Shown here one piece after another: positions 23,701 through 36,536 of a DNA stretch of 64,000 nt; the stretch's first letter is position 1; each line of letters starts with the position of its first letter. The position numbers and the translations under genes were made by a program. The stretch is from Fomes fomentarius (lineage: Eukaryota; Basidiomycota; Agaricomycetes; Polyporales; Polyporaceae), in contig JABYQN010000014.1 in assembly GCA_022606135.1 (NCBI GenBank), positions 868,001 to 932,000 on the forward strand. The letters run 5' to 3'. The notes beneath the pieces were generated by a model. The model was given only the letters and a program-made list of their open reading frames with translations. It was not told the origin of the DNA and searched no databases.

Positions 23701-25122
23701 TCGTCGCAAGGATGGCGTGCGGATTGCTCTCCCCAACTTCATCGGCGATGATGTTCGCTATGAGGTGAAAGAACGGCTGGTTGAACCGGACCCGTGAGCG
23801 GTGCGCGCGTTCACAATGACAGGGAAGATAGATGTTACATACCACGACTTCGATCATCATACTGCCGTTTGCGCCAGAAAAGCCACTCGCGCCGGCGGAA
23901 TAGGTCAGTTGCGCGATTATTGCCCTTGATGTCGCCAAATCAGCTACACTCCAAACAGAGACCGAGATTACTTACGAGACGAAAAACATGGACACGCCCA
24001 CGCCTCCGAGGTCAGCAAAAATCCCTGACGCCGGAAAGATGATCATCCCGTCTGTCAAGGCACAGTCAGCCGGAGAAGAGAGGGAACAAAACTTAGTAGG
24101 GCCTGTCAAAGATATCGACTTACATGAGATGCCGTCCAGGATGTTCAGTAATGTCCCTAAGATAACAGCAGGTATTGACTTCAAGGCGTTCTTTGCTAGT
24201 GGACCTGCACCCTTTGCTACCCGAACGGTAATGTCCTTGAAGGTAAGACGGGCGCTCCGCTTGCCTACAGCTTCCGATTGATCGTCCCCGCGAGTATAAT
24301 ATGTCCGGTGGTTGGCTTCCAGGTCGGCGAGCAGCGGCACAGTTTCACGGGAAGAGTGAAGATCCGCTTCTTCTCCACCTCCTGATGCGCCCTGTGTCAA
24401 AGAGGTAACCGTACTGGTAAGTTCGCGTATAGCCGACAAAGACCGGTGCGTTGCGTTCGGGCGCTCGATCGTTGGGGTAGGATTGCCGGACTCTGTTGTT
24501 GGGGAGGCGGTCGCTGAGCGAGATTCCTCGTCATGTCGGGCGAGGAGAAGGGACAGTGCGGAGCGGCTGGGAATTGCCAGACGAGCACGGGGGGTCATGG
24601 TTCCCGAATCGTGTGTGGAGAGGGTCGATGTGGATGCCTCAAGGTCACTGACGTCTTCCGCAGGCCTGAGCGACAAGACTGAGGACGCCGCAGTGTGTGG
24701 AATGACAGGTTCGTGCTCTGACGGAGTGGCGCTGATGTCAGGGAAAATGAAGGCCTCTTGCGAGTGAATTGACTGGGGCGTCCGCAGGGGCATGCTCGAT
24801 ATCTCCATCGTGCTGTCGCGGATGGTGTCCTGTGAGTGCAGAGCTAGTGGTCGGGGCAGAATGGGTCTCGAACTAGGTGATACAAAGCTCCTGGCCATGG
24901 GTTGGAGCAACCTAGTTAAGAAGTGTGGTCAGAACGTCATACAAAGTGAGGCATAGTTGTGCATTCAGGGTACCCTGCGCGAGCCGGCGGCGAGCCACTC
25001 TGTATTCGCAAATATGCTTCCATATCACGAGGGCCGGGTTCGCCTTCCTCATCAGTGTGACCGGCTGCCATGATAGGCGTACCAGTGGCGGGCTTGGGGT
25101 CTTCTACAGGATTGCGCGACAT
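20794..25122 (-). CDS. SulP-family sulfate permease with STAS and cyclic-nucleotide-binding-like domains
   Basis: Membrane anion transporter. The first ATG of the frame (25122, MSRNPVEDPKPAT) lies in a short exon that splices to the long exon at about 24911, giving a disordered Ser/Thr-rich cytosolic N terminus of some 230 residues. The SulP core follows: DGISYGMIIFP (split by an intron), GCIGGVGVFLVITGL, VNWAAFGAALPTQFALLFFN, NHDVDTDKELVAHGYSNVLA, GLFGTVPNYLVYVNTLLF, IPVMMVGALIFVLGIDLVKE. Then the STAS domain (ILRLQGFMFFGTITHVEETI, DLALVAGVDMSAAEAF) and a C-terminal cNMP-binding-like domain (LYIVQSGILRATYRF, GELSSLSGLERNATCVV). It ends TLITALATRQ. The GE and the later Arg of the nucleotide pocket are present, but cyclic nucleotide binding is inference. 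This SulP-STAS-cNMP order is seen in a subgroup of fungal transporters, often vacuolar. Confidence 0.88.
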
Positions 25123-25972
25123 TAGTAGACGCGTACGCAAAGCATTCGGACCAGCGAGATGAAGGAAAGAACGAACGACTGTCGACCTGTGGGAGGGTTG
25201 CCAGCCGAGGACGAGTAGCTTGAATCAATGACGCTATCAGCGGAACCAGGGCCAATTTCTAACCGGCTAGATAAGATTTGTTTACTGCAGCAGTGGCTCT
25301 GATAGATGGAGGTCGAGAACCATCGGAGTGCTGCGGTGACAGCCGGCACCTACCGCCGCATGCAGACAGCCTAGAAGATGGTAATTAGAAGGGTCGTTGA
25401 AAGCCTTTGAGCAGAAATTGAGGAAAACCGGCCAGTTCAAGTTGATTTGCGTCATACGTGACGTACCGTCACATAGGTGACCACGCGTCACGGTACCCCC
25501 AAAAAATAAATGTCGGACAATTTCCCCAGAACCCCAGGATTCGCCCGGATCTCATCCGGCATCGGGATGAATATTATTTGACTGAGCCAAGATGGTCGTA
25601 GGATGGTAAAAATCGCCGCTCAAATGTGGCCGGATGAGCCCAAGTAGGCCGGAACAGGTCGACGAACACCCGAGCTTGGGCACGAAGTGAGTAGGAAACA
25701 ATCGTATCCCGAAAGCTGGGGAACATTCCCATAGTAAATGCCCTATGTACTAGTAGCTAACAAGAGAGATGAGTCTTGAGTCGAGACTCAAGACGAACCG
25801 AACCAACGTGTGAAATGAACCGAACTGGAAGCATAGGCGCCGTCTCCCTCACAGGCGCTAATTCCACGCGTTCATCAACTTCGAGCCGCCGACTACTCGT
25901 CCGACTTGCTCGGCATTGTACATGTTCTCCTCGTCGTCTTAGCCCAATCTCTGCTTTCTTTGGCGCGTCTCC
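25123..25972. other. Shared upstream region of the divergent SulP and RhoGEF genes
   Basis: 850 bases separate two divergent start codons, so both promoters must lie here. The clearest structure is the GTGAC/GTCAC cluster at 25451-25496. Open frames in this stretch are short and unconvincing. Confidence 0.6.
25451..25496. promoter_or_regulatory. Cluster of alternating GTGAC/GTCAC half-sites
   Basis: GTGAC occurs at 25458 and 25477 and its complement GTCAC at 25468 and 25487, with GTCAT at 25451 and an embedded TGACGTA. Spacing is 9-10 bases, about one helical turn, and orientation alternates. This suggests repeated sites for a bZIP-like or other dimeric factor in the divergent promoter. The binding factor is not known. 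Confidence 0.45.
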
Positions 25973-28900
25973 ATGAATTTTGTTCGCTCGCATGCTCGTA
26001 GCAAGTCTCGTTCTCCTGCACCCAACACCTCGTTATCTCCAAGTCCAGCCACACCCAATCATCGCTATTCTCGCCCGCCTAATTTCCTACCACCATCACA
26101 TTATGCAGCTGCAGGAGGCCTGACGTGTACGAAGAACAGCAGCGCTATATTGCACGAAAATCGCCTACCAGTAACCCATTGCTTGAACGAGGATGCGGAG
26201 ACGAAGGTGGGAGCAGTAGGAAGGCTCATGGGACGTTCACCCAACGGACGGGCAAGCGGTAAATATTCTACTAGCTCGACAACCAACTCAGAAGTGGTAT
26301 CAGGCAAAGAGAGAGACCAACAAGCTCGGCGTAAGAGCCAGCTCGGAGACATCCCTCTCCTCGAGACTCAACTTCTTCCATCTTTGCGAGACACGGTGGA
26401 TAGAATGACGCAGTCGCCTCAGCATAAAGTAGATCGGTACGACCGTGTCGATGCTCAGTCCATGTCCAGTTCCCACTCTGCGTCCTCAAGGCGCCGCCGG
26501 GAGGACGTAGTCGCATCTTCCTCTACAAACTCAATACATCACCCTCAACCTGGCCATCCCCGGTCTACACCTGATCCTCACTCCTTGTCTGGGATCCCTC
26601 GTCTGAATGCCATGAACCCACCTACACCCAAATCAGTGCTCAAATCCCCGGCACGACGCAGTATCTTCACTCCTGCAATGAATTCTTCACGGTCACCCCA
26701 TCCTTCTCAGCCATGGCATGCTGAACGCATCGTTGCGTCAGGCTCAGAGAGCGGCGTATGTTATCTCTATATCTCTCGTTTGCGTACTCTCATTGGTACT
26801 CATCAGCCTGAGGAATATGCCTCGAGAGACCCTAGGGGGTCCACCAAGAACTCGATCCCATCTACCTCGCGATGGATGCCGACATCTGTGCCTAAGCACA
26901 AAACAGAGACTAAGTCAAAATCCAACCCCAGTACGCCGCAGCCCCCGCTACGCTCGACGGTCTTCGCGACACCTCAGCCAGGCCGTCTCTCGGTCTCACC
27001 TTTGCCCCATACTTCGATACCCCGTCCTGCAGCATCTCGGTACAATCACCTTCCATCCAGTGACAGTGGCTCTTCGCTTGAACGACGTGTTGGTATGAAA
27101 CACTCACCAGGCAGGCTCGTTGTCACGAATGCGGTCATCGTACCTAGTTCATCGGAAAGTGACCGGGGTATCAAAAACCGCAACCGTCACTCTCGATGGA
27201 TCACGCCCAATGACCTACCAGCCTTACCGCCAGCACCTGAGAACCTTCGTGGGCTTGCCCGCCCGTCATCGAACCCCATAGACGCCTCTACCTCCAGGAC
27301 TGATCGAAATACAGCTGTCGGCTTGGGGCTTAATGTCAAAGGTGTAGAATTAGGAAGGCGCGAGGAAAAGTCACCTATGGTGACCGATGACGAGAGCATA
27401 TATGACGATGACTTGTCGGATCAGTCTCTTCTCACAGATGAGCCCTTGGTTCCACTCTCTGAAGAGGATGACGAGAGCCTATACGAAGACGCGCCCCCAA
27501 GAGCAACTTCACGATCGTCCAGCCATCACTACCCCAACCACGACAAGCGGAGACAAGAGGCACTCCAAGGACTTGTAGAAGGCCTACATCGTGACTATGG
27601 CGTTGCTTCTCGACGCAGTACAAGATCCAGCATGACGCGGGACGATAGTGATGCTGACTATAGTGCACAAGGTCTTGCTATCAGTGGCTCAGCGGACTTG
27701 CAGGACGCCCGAACGGCAAGTGTGCGATTATCTCAACACTCGCGCCATGGTCAGTCTAGTCCTGCATCGCAGTGGGAAGCAGAGTCAATATACTCTGACG
27801 ATGATCGGAGCCATGCTCAGGTACGAGATCCTCCGGTCCGCGGCAACGACCAACAGACGTATAGGTCTACCTCTAAGTCGCGACAAAGGGATTCTCATCC
27901 TGTCGATACTACGGACAACACTGCTCGCTCGTTACGACAAAGCCGTGTACCGTGGAAGAGACCTCCAAGTGGCCTGGGTGTCCGCGATAGTCAGCACGGA
28001 GATCCGTCAAATCGACCTCCCTCCAGCCTGCTGGATCCTGGGGACTGTCGACAATCTGCTTCACCCATGTCTGCACCTGTGTCTGCGTCTCCTCGCTCGG
28101 GTTCTCCTATGGTATCTCGGTCTAACTCACCGCTTCCGCAGTCTCGCGCTACCTCCCCGCAAAATGGACCTCGCTTGGGCACTGACGACTCTTATCTGCC
28201 TTCTTGCGACTCTGGGCGCAAGCGTTCCAAGGTACTGTCTATGTCTGCGCGAAAAGAGAGTAGTACGAAGACCAACGCGCGGGACTCTACTGCCTCTAGT
28301 TTCCGTGCCTCTCGAGCGTTGTCTGGCAACTGGGATGACGATCAGGGAAAGCTCGAAGACCACGGGGCGCGCGAACGTCTCGCCTTTGGCATTCCCGAAT
28401 CACTCTCATACGGCGGTAACATCACGCCAGACGACGACGAGTCGATCCGACCGCCTTTCTCGCGTTTCGAGAGTATCTTGTCGAATAGGCCTGACTTATC
28501 ACGCGCGGACAGCGACCTATCAGTCGCGGAAAGCGCGTGGCGCGAGCAGGTCCGGTTCAGTAAGGAGCTCAGCAAGGGCGCGGCGGCGCTTTTCGAGACT
28601 CTGACAACAAAGGCTATCAAGAACATGGGCGGAAGGCCACCAGTCTATGACGATGCTGACTATGACGACCACGAACAAGATAAGACTCCAGTTGCTGAGC
28701 CTTCTGCTTGGATTTCTCGTGGTGCCTCAACTGGGTCTCACTCTGATTCTCGATCGCGGTCTTTGTCTCGGTCACCTGCGCCTGTCGTTGAGTTCGACCC
28801 CGTGAATGGACGTGCTAGGCGGCGCTCGCTTGATACGACTTCTATGTCATCACTTGCACCCAGTCCTGAGTCGGTCTACGACGAACCTGAAAGTCCTATC

Positions 28901-30839
28901 CGTCGTACGGCGTCACCCCTTCCAGCCCCTCAGCAGCCAGATCTTGGATGTCCCGGTGGTTGGCGCTCCACACTCTCTCCGGAGGTCTACAGATCCCTCA
29001 GCAACCACTACGGTCTTGCAGAGATGGATCGTCAGGAGCTCATCCACGACCTCTTCACCTCAGAGAAGACTTTCGTCAAGTCCGCACGGCACGTCATCTG
29101 CACGTATTTTGTCCCTCTCCGCGCACGCGATTCTTGCACTTGGCTCCCTGGGTTGCCCCCGGACGTCGCACGGTTCTTCGACTGGCTCGAGGATATCGTG
29201 AACCTGCATGCCGCGATTGCGCGAGGGCTCTCCACGGTGGTTGCGATATGGAAGACTGGGTCCATCGTGCTGCGCGTGGGCGGAACGCTTAGGGCGTTCG
29301 TGCCGCAGTTCGAGGTCTATATGCCCTACCTGGTGAAGCTGGAGAGCGTACGCGAGACGCTGAGGTGGCATGTGGAGAAAGATGGCGGTGAGCTTGGGGA
29401 GTATTTAAGGATGAGGGACAAGGAAAGTGTACAGGGCGAGTGGGCACTTGAGCAGCTATTGGAGCAGCCTGCAGCGAGGCTGCGACAGTATCTCGACATG
29501 TTCCAGGTATGTGCCTCGTCCGTCTGGTTTATCATGATTCGTCGCTTATTCTCCGACATAGCGACTTTGCGAGCTCACGCAGAAGGAACATCCCGACCAC
29601 CTGGCTGCGATCTCGCTGCTCTACGCGACTCGGATGGCGGTGAGGGTCATGGACGAGGTCAAGGCGCGCGAGGATGAATACGACTTTGTGAAGGAACTCG
29701 CTTCTCGGATCGACGGGCTTTCAGAAACTGCGCCTTTGGCTCGACGCGCTCGTCGACTGCTCTGGTACGGGACTCTCTTGCAAACTGGCATGCCTCCTCG
29801 CGAAGAGGCGCACGCCGACTCTTCTGGACTTGGAAAGGAACCTCGATTGCTTGCCGTGACTGGGAATGAGAATGGGTTGGGACGCCAGCCTGCGCAGCGC
29901 ATGTCCCAGCTAGTGACCGCGGTGCGCGACTGGGACGCGCGGCGCTCTCGTGGGGGATCTGTCAGCTCTTACGCTTCGTCGATGGCCTCTGTGCAGACTA
30001 CAGATACCTTGTCCTCTGCTTCTTCAATCCTTATCACTCCGAGGTCAGGCCAATTCTTCGGAATCAGCGCCAGTGCACGCTCTGGGTCCGTTTCCAATAA
30101 CGGCGTAAAGGCGAACGGTGCCCGGGAGGTCCCTGGTCAGAAGGCGGCTAGGGATCGCACGCTCAACGTGATGGTCTTCACGGACTTGATTGTTTTGGCG
30201 ACTCCTGCCCAAGACGAAGGTGATGGCGACGTTCGAGGCGAGTCTGAGCGCGAGCAGAGGTGCCACCTTCTAGGCGGTGTCGGCCTTTCTAGGATCCTCG
30301 ATGTCCAAGAGGGAGCTGGTGAGCGGTCAGTCGTGCCATCTTAGTTCCTTGCTGAAAGGGCTGTGATTGTAGACAATATCGTCAGTCTTGATTTAGTCTC
30401 TATAAGCCCGGATCACCTTGACACAGGCTTCGTCGGGGAAGACACTTCCGTTGTCTCAATCACCCTCGCGCTCCCGGCGGTGGACGGCGACGCAGCGACT
30501 CGCCAGGAGCTCGTCGCCGCCTTGCGTAAGTGCCATCGCCACACTATACGTTCTCTCTCCTTCCCTTCCCTGCCTGGCACGATGATGGAGGACGTGGAGA
30601 TCGACACGCGGCAGTCCCTCGTTGGCATCCTCTCTTCCGGATTACCTCTTCCGAAGAGCCCGTCGATACAGTTCGACGAAGCTGCGAAGGGCGAGCGTCG
30701 GGATGCCATAGACGGAGAGCGGGAAGAACGCGGGTGGTGGACGTTACGCTTTCAGCAGGTCCTCAGGGAGTTGCAAAGGGAGGAGGTCCTTGATCTCGTT
30801 TCGGTTTCGTCGTCTTCCGAATCAGAGAAGGCGCGATGA
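25973..30839 (+). CDS. Large Dbl-homology (RhoGEF) domain protein
   Basis: Predicted guanine-nucleotide exchange factor for a Rho-type GTPase. The first 1000 residues are low-complexity, rich in Ser, Pro and Arg, with many SR/SP pairs and acidic patches. The DH domain starts near 29000 (LAEMDRQELIHDLFTSEKTF) and runs through RFFDWLEDIVNLHAAI and YMPYLVKLESVRETL into DHLAAISLLYATRMAVRVMD after an intron at about 29507-29561. A PH-like region may follow (LNVMVFTDLIVLATP, CHLLGGVGLSRILDV, NIVSLDLVSI), interrupted by Ser/Gly linkers and an intron at about 30318-30372. Exons join in frame and end at TGA 30837-30839. A 51 nt stretch at 26756-26806 has GT..AG ends and no stop, and is probably an intron inside the long open frame. 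Confidence 0.8.
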
Positions 30840-31411
30840 TGATGCTGTTCTAGGCTTCACTGTCCTTATCTTCTTACATCGTCTATCGTCTATAATGTGG
30901 TTGGAAACTTCGACGTTTGTTTTTGCGTCAACGTCCAACCCTATATCCCACGACGTTTCGATTCGAGGGGGCCGGGGATACATCTGGAGGTCAAACTCCT
31001 CCAGGCTAGCCGGGTGATATACGATCATTGCACAACGTGTGTAGTCGAGCCAACTCTTAGGCGATTGGTGGAAAGCGTGCTACCATACCACATTTCGCTT
31101 CGGGCCACCCACTAGGAGACCGTTTCTGCGATAGTGTTGCTCAGTAAATTTCGGCGGGTTTTATGCTTCAATGACGCGCTCTTATGGTGCCCGGGTGTAA
31201 GCCTCATCCAAAACATCCCATGGAGCAATTGACGTACCGATTGATACAATTTACGATACCTCCCTACTCATACTTCTGACCCGCAAACGAACACTTTTTG
31301 GGATTGGCGACCCGTTGAATGATCAATTCCACAAGTTGCATCCAGGTATCACCGAGTATGAATTCTAGACGGGGATTCAAGGCAAAGGGCAGCTCAAGTT
31401 GCAGGTGCAAG
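30840..31411. other. Intergenic region left of the retrotransposon
   Basis: About 570 bases: 3' flank of the RhoGEF gene followed by the insertion site. No supported gene. The last five bases, GCAAG at 31407-31411, are the left target-site duplicate. Confidence 0.6.
31407..31411. repeat. Left target-site duplication (GCAAG)
   Basis: GCAAG directly precedes the left LTR and is repeated directly after the right LTR at 41664-41668, the 5 bp duplication expected from retroviral-type integrase. Confidence 0.9.
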
Positions 31412-31648
31412 TGTAAGGACTCCGTAATTACCGGATCACAGTCGTGGTAATAATAGATAAGATTAGATCATACTTGTATTACATAATACATGTGGCTGTA
31501 CGCGAGCGTCATAAAGACGCTCGGAAGGACGTGGCGAGACTTGAAGTCTTCCACCACGTCCAGCAGAGTACAACGCACTTCTCATATGCAGACTGGTGCA
31601 GCATACTTGGGACACGGTGGGCATCAAGACTACTCAAGATTTATTACA
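31412..31648 (+). repeat. 5' long terminal repeat
   Basis: 237 bp, TG...CA ends, 97.5% identical by eye to the copy at 41427-41663. The six differences include five transitions. No obvious tRNA-complementary primer-binding site follows directly; the next bases are a T-rich run, so the priming mode is unclear. Confidence 0.93.
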
Positions 31649-31718
31649 CTTTTTTACGCTCCTCCACATACCGTGGACATCTATAAGAGAAGAGCAACAT
31701 CAACATTGACACGTCAAC

Positions 31719-34017
31719 ATGAGCTCGTCTGCATCCAGCATTCCCCGGGAGGGCGATCACCCTCCTGGTCAATATCGCGCATTGAGCGTGGTGCAAACGA
31801 CTCCATCACAACAAATGGCGACTGCGCCATTGACACCCACTCAACATAACACTTCAACTAATACACCTCCGCAAGCTCCAAGACGCACATCATCTCTAGG
31901 CAGCGTCCCACTGTCGACGTCCCGTTTAATGGGGACCATTTATCCAACTGCATCCTACACTGGGCCATCATTAGGCTTTAATACTAACATTACTTTAGGC
32001 AATAGTCCATATGTACCTACAGGACTCCAGACAGGAGGCCTGGCTGTATCTGCGGCCAACCTACCGAAGATCCCCCCAATGTCACTACAGATCGTAAGGG
32101 CAAACGACGGTTGCAACCTGCTTCGAGTGCAGACCATTCACAGAACGTGGAATAAGCCTCATTGCGGAGCAATCGCCGAACAACCTCCCTCCTGAGTTCT
32201 ATAACCAGGTCGGATCGATAGCTCGAAACGCTGGATTCAAATTCGTCGAACAAGTAAAGGACAACAAAGACTCAGAAGATGACGAGGAGATCGAGCAGAA
32301 CATCACGCGTTCACTCGAGGTCATACAAGAATCCTTGGACGACGCACTACGCTTCACGCGTGATGAACGATTGGAACGGGCTGGGTTGACGCGTGCCGAA
32401 AGCATGCCAGGGAAGAGTGGATTTGTGTTGGACCCGGCTGGAGGATATAGAGGACACGCCTCCGTGAGTGACGATGATTCTTACTCACGTCAACAAATCC
32501 CCGCTCCTGTACTGGTATATGCACGGACAACGTCGAGACTACGGCAGACCGCCGGAGAGTCGAGCTCATCATCCTCTACTATTAAGAACCAACCATCCTC
32601 TTCTTACCGATCACCGTACGTCAACATGGACGATTCCCAGCTATCAGACATTGCAGGCTTGACTGCAGACCGCAGTCGGGATGGGGTTTGGGGACAGGCT
32701 CCTCGAACATCGAGAGTTACCTTCGCGCCTGAAGCTACTTACGTGCCCGAGGGATATCAATCCACCTACTTTGGACCTAGAGTACCTAGGTCCAGTATTC
32801 CCCATACAGACTATGATCCTCGACGACTGTTTGAGGATCATCCGTCGCGACCAAGGTCGCTGCCGCGTGCAACTATGGCCAGTAGTGCGCCACCACAGCC
32901 GACAATGCATCAGTCGCAGTATGCGACTCAACCTCACTTTTCGGCTTCCACTCGTCGGGCTGCACCGCCTATGACACATCAACAACCTTGGTCGACGGAG
33001 CCGGCTTGGCACCAACTAGTGCCTCCAACAGAATCGGCGTACCAGCAGAGTATGCCTATGGGCGCACAGTCCGTGCATCCAGGACATACATTCCCGGTAA
33101 TCCAACAAATGCCCGGGACGAGCTTACGCGATACTATTGGGCTGACAAGTATCAACGCGCTCATTGACGAGCAGGTGGGCCATGATCCCACCAAGCCTCT
33201 TCCCGATCACATCGAAAGTGCGAAACCGGCCGCTCCGGCGCAATACGACGGAAGGGACGACAACGCGGCTTTCCACGTATGGTTGAGCGGCGTGCTCACA
33301 TACTGCCGCCGCCTCCACATTACAGGCCGGAAGTTGGACCCAGATCGACTCGATGTTCTAGGCACCCCCCTATCAGGTGATGCCGCAGACTGGTACTATC
33401 AGAACCTGGTTTCTCCATACCGCATCCAGCAGTATTGGACATTCAAGCACGCGGTGAATGTGTTATACCAACGCTTCATCATCACCGACGCCTTTCAGCA
33501 GGCAACGAACCAATTCTATGACGTCCGATACCATCGCAAAGGAGGAGTCGCTGTGCTGTACCAGGACATGCAGTACTGGTTGCAGCGCATGCTTGAGCCT
33601 CCTCCCGAGCTCTTGTTCAAAGAACGGTTCCTACTTTCCATACCGGAAGAGATGGAATGTGCGATCACTATTGGCTGGGGTATCGACCACATGGCGATAC
33701 CCGCTCGAGGTCTATATGAGGCCGCTCTCAAGTATGAAGCAGCTGAAGAAGGCATACATTTGCGACGTACGACATATATGCAGAATAAGCCGGTTGCTGG
33801 TCCGTCGAAGTCATCGTCAAACCAGCCGCCTTCGTCAAGACCCTCGACCACTTTCAAGTCTTCATCCTCAGGTTCACACCGGAGGCCCCGTTTCGTCATC
33901 CGACCTATCAAGAAGGACGAAGCAAGACGATCACAAGGATCGACCTTCGTCAAGAAGGCCGCACCACCAAACAGGGGCCATTCGGGCCCCCGCAAGGACA
34001 TTCATCGTCGAATGTGA
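31719..34017 (+). pseudogene. Gag-like region of the retrotransposon, frameshifted
   Basis: Starts at ATG 31719 (MSSSASSIPREGDHPP), continues as a Pro/Ser-rich segment, then moves through two other frames (QPASSADHSQNVE, then EQSPNNLPPEFYNQV) because of base changes near a C6 run at 32072-32077 and near 32150. From about 32160 the frame is open to 34017 and holds the Gag core (FHVWLSGVLTYCRRL, GDAADWYYQNLV, FKHAVNVLYQRFI). A further shift in a C run near 33985-33993 separates it from the zinc knuckle in the next frame. Such shifts could be mutations, assembly errors or, for the last one, a recoding site; mutation is most likely. Confidence 0.8.
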
Positions 34018-35090
34018 GGCCAACCTCAGGGACTCACCAGTCCGCAGGGCTGACCAAGTTCCTCCAACTGGGAGTATGCTTCGCTTGTGGGAAACCTGGC
34101 CATTACAAGGGTGATCCTGCATGTCCAAAGCACAACCAGCCGAATGCTGGATTCCGGGCACAGCGCATCTTTGAGGAAATGCAACAACTATTCTCGATGC
34201 GCATGGCCGAAGAGGGCATCGACGTCGACCAGCCTACGGATGGTCATGATGACCACGTCGAAGACCTTGTCGAGCCTGAGGAGGAACCACAGTCAGTGGA
34301 ACCTCCAGCTTCGGACGACGAGGAATACCAAGGACTCCATGCGGAGTCAGAGGAGGACTCAGACGAGCCTGATGTGCAGTATTATGAACTGTACACCGGG
34401 ATGATGTCTGTTTGCAGGAACGGTCTGTCAGAAGAAGAGCAGCGCGTCGTAAACAACGACCCGCTATTGGAATCAGCAGAAAAGACGATTCAGTCTTTCC
34501 AATTGGCCACGGAGCCTACGCCTAAGACAGCTCGTCTGGCTTGGCTTCACGACTCGCAGGTGCGACGACTGAACGAGCCGGCTGATCAGCCGGTCCGAGA
34601 TCTTCAGTTGCAACGGCCGTTGTGCGCGGAAGTCATGATCAATGGCATTCTGGCGTATACGCTGTCCGACTCGGGATGCACAACGGACATGTTGTCTCCT
34701 GTGTTGGCATACATCACCCAAGCCGACCGAGTAGATCTTCGGGAGCAAATGGGGCTCCAGCTCGGAACCAAGGGCAGTCGCACGAAGATCACCCACGGCG
34801 CGCGAGCCAACATGAACCTCGGTCCAATGGCCGAGAAACAATATTACTTCGACGTTGTCGACATCAACAGATATGACGTCGTTCTGGGCACGCCATTTTT
34901 CACTCGACATAACGTCGAGTTGGATTTCAAGAACCATCGTATCGTCATCAATGGCAAGGCCATCCCGGTCTACGATGCGGTCCACGAGGCAGAAGTCATC
35001 CGTACTCGTGAACAGGAGCGACGTAAGGGTTTAGCCAAACAGCTACACTCTGCGTTAATTGTCGACCAGGCCGACCATTTTCACGCATAG
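34014..35090 (+). pseudogene. Zinc knuckle and aspartic protease segment of gag-pol
   Basis: The open frame upstream of GTG 34014 belongs to the end of Gag. The zinc knuckle CFACGKPGHYKGDPAC at 34077-34124 is C-x2-C-x4-H-x6-C, two residues longer than the usual CCHC. An acidic linker follows. The retroviral-type protease has the DSG active site in SDSGCTTDM (34665-34690) and a later VVLGTPFF flap-like segment. The frame ends at TAG 35088-35090 but reopens at once in the same frame, so TAG probably replaced CAG. Confidence 0.85.
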
Positions 35091-36536
35091 GGGAACGCAA
35101 TGGGTAGTACCATTGCGGAGCCTCCCCACTCCCGTTATGTGCATACCAACAAGTCAGCGGAAGGGGAGGAGGACGGCCGAACAGCCGTATCGACAAGTTC
35201 CGAACGACATCAAGGACGAAAATCCAATATGAACACTCCACGACTAGTGGAGCATTCATTACCAACATTACATTCATCAGTCGGACCCAAGTTAGGATTG
35301 TTGGGGTTACCGGATCCATTGGGCCTGCACCAGTTCTTCGCTCATATTCTGTCCGAATATGTGGAAGAAGAGCAGATACGGAAGACTCATCGAGAGCCTT
35401 CCAAGGTCGACAACGAGGAACACCTGAGATCTCTACGCGACAAATGGCTCGCGGAATACGATGATATGCTTCGCCCGCCACCGCCAGGGCTACCGCCGTG
35501 GCGCGAAGTGAATCACCGTATCCCGTTAATCGACGGGACCAAGCAATACAGGTATCGCTTACCGCGATGCCCAGAAGCCGTCAAGAACGAACTTCTAGAG
35601 AAAATCAAGAAGTATACGGACACTCTATGGTGGAAAATGGCTAACGTACGACAAGCAGCGCCGCTTCTTTGCGTGGCAAAGAAGAATGGCAAACTACGGA
35701 CAGTAGTTGATGCTCGTCAACGGAACGATAACACCATTAAGGATGTTACGCCACTACCAGACCAAGACCAAATTCGCATGGACGTCGCACGAGCCAAGTA
35801 CTGCTCGAAGATCGACCTTTTGGACGCCTATGAACAAGTTCGGATAGAACTTGAGGACGTCTGAAAGACTGGGTTCTCAACGCCATTTGGAACCCTTGTC
35901 AGCATGGTCATGCAGCAGGGCGATTGCAATGCCCCTGCCACTTTCCAACATCTCATGACGACGATTTTCCGCGACTTCTTGGGCCGGTTCGTACACGTAT
36001 ATCTGGATGATATATTCGTGTACTCCGACTCAATCCAAGACCACGAGAAGCATCTGCGGCTCGTATTCAACAAGCTGCGGGAGGCCAAGCTGTACATGAG
36101 TCGCGCCAAGTGCGACTTATATTCGAAACGAATGGATTGCCTAGGACATATCGTCGACGACAAGGGCCTCCACGCAGACGCGGACAAGATGAGTCGAATA
36201 CAAGAGTGGCGAACACCACACCCGTACCACGAAGTCCAACGATTCCTTGGACTGGTCAACTACCTTGGACCGTTCATGCTGAATGTATCCGCGTACACTA
36301 CAGTACTGTCGGATATGGAACATAACGACAGACCGTTCGTCTGGCGTCCACTTCATCAGAAGTGTTTCGACATGATCAAGGTTCTGGCTTGCAAGGCCCC
36401 AGTCCTCAAACCCATTCGACCCGCGCAAGGACGAGCTGATATGGCTCATTTGCGACGTGTCGATACATGGCCTTGGTGCCCTCTACGGACAAGGCAAAGA
36501 CTGGCGAAGCTGCCGTCCCGCTGGATTTTTATCTAA
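35091..36536 (+). pseudogene. Reverse transcriptase and start of RNase H, interrupted
   Basis: Same frame as the protease. RT motifs: LPPWREVNHRIPLIDG, KKNGKLRTVVDARQRN, SKIDLLDAYEQVRI, then TGA at 35862-35864 where related enzymes usually carry Trp (DV*KTGFSTPFGT). After the stop come MQQGDCNAPATFQHLM, the catalytic YLDD at 36000-36011 in HVYLDDIFVYSD, and CLGHIVDDKGLHAD. The frame is lost near 36425 inside RNase H, where one base is missing or extra; the continuation is in the next frame from about 36430. Confidence 0.88.

Noticed and set aside
27648..28604. 318-residue plus-strand open frame inside the RhoGEF gene
   Set aside because: It is a shadow frame in a GC-rich, Ser/Arg-coding stretch; the long frame at 25973-29677 has domain support and this one has none.
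33980..34017. Programmed frameshift between Gag and pol
   Set aside because: A C run is present, but the element has other plain frameshifts and stops, and no clear slippery heptamer plus downstream structure could be shown.
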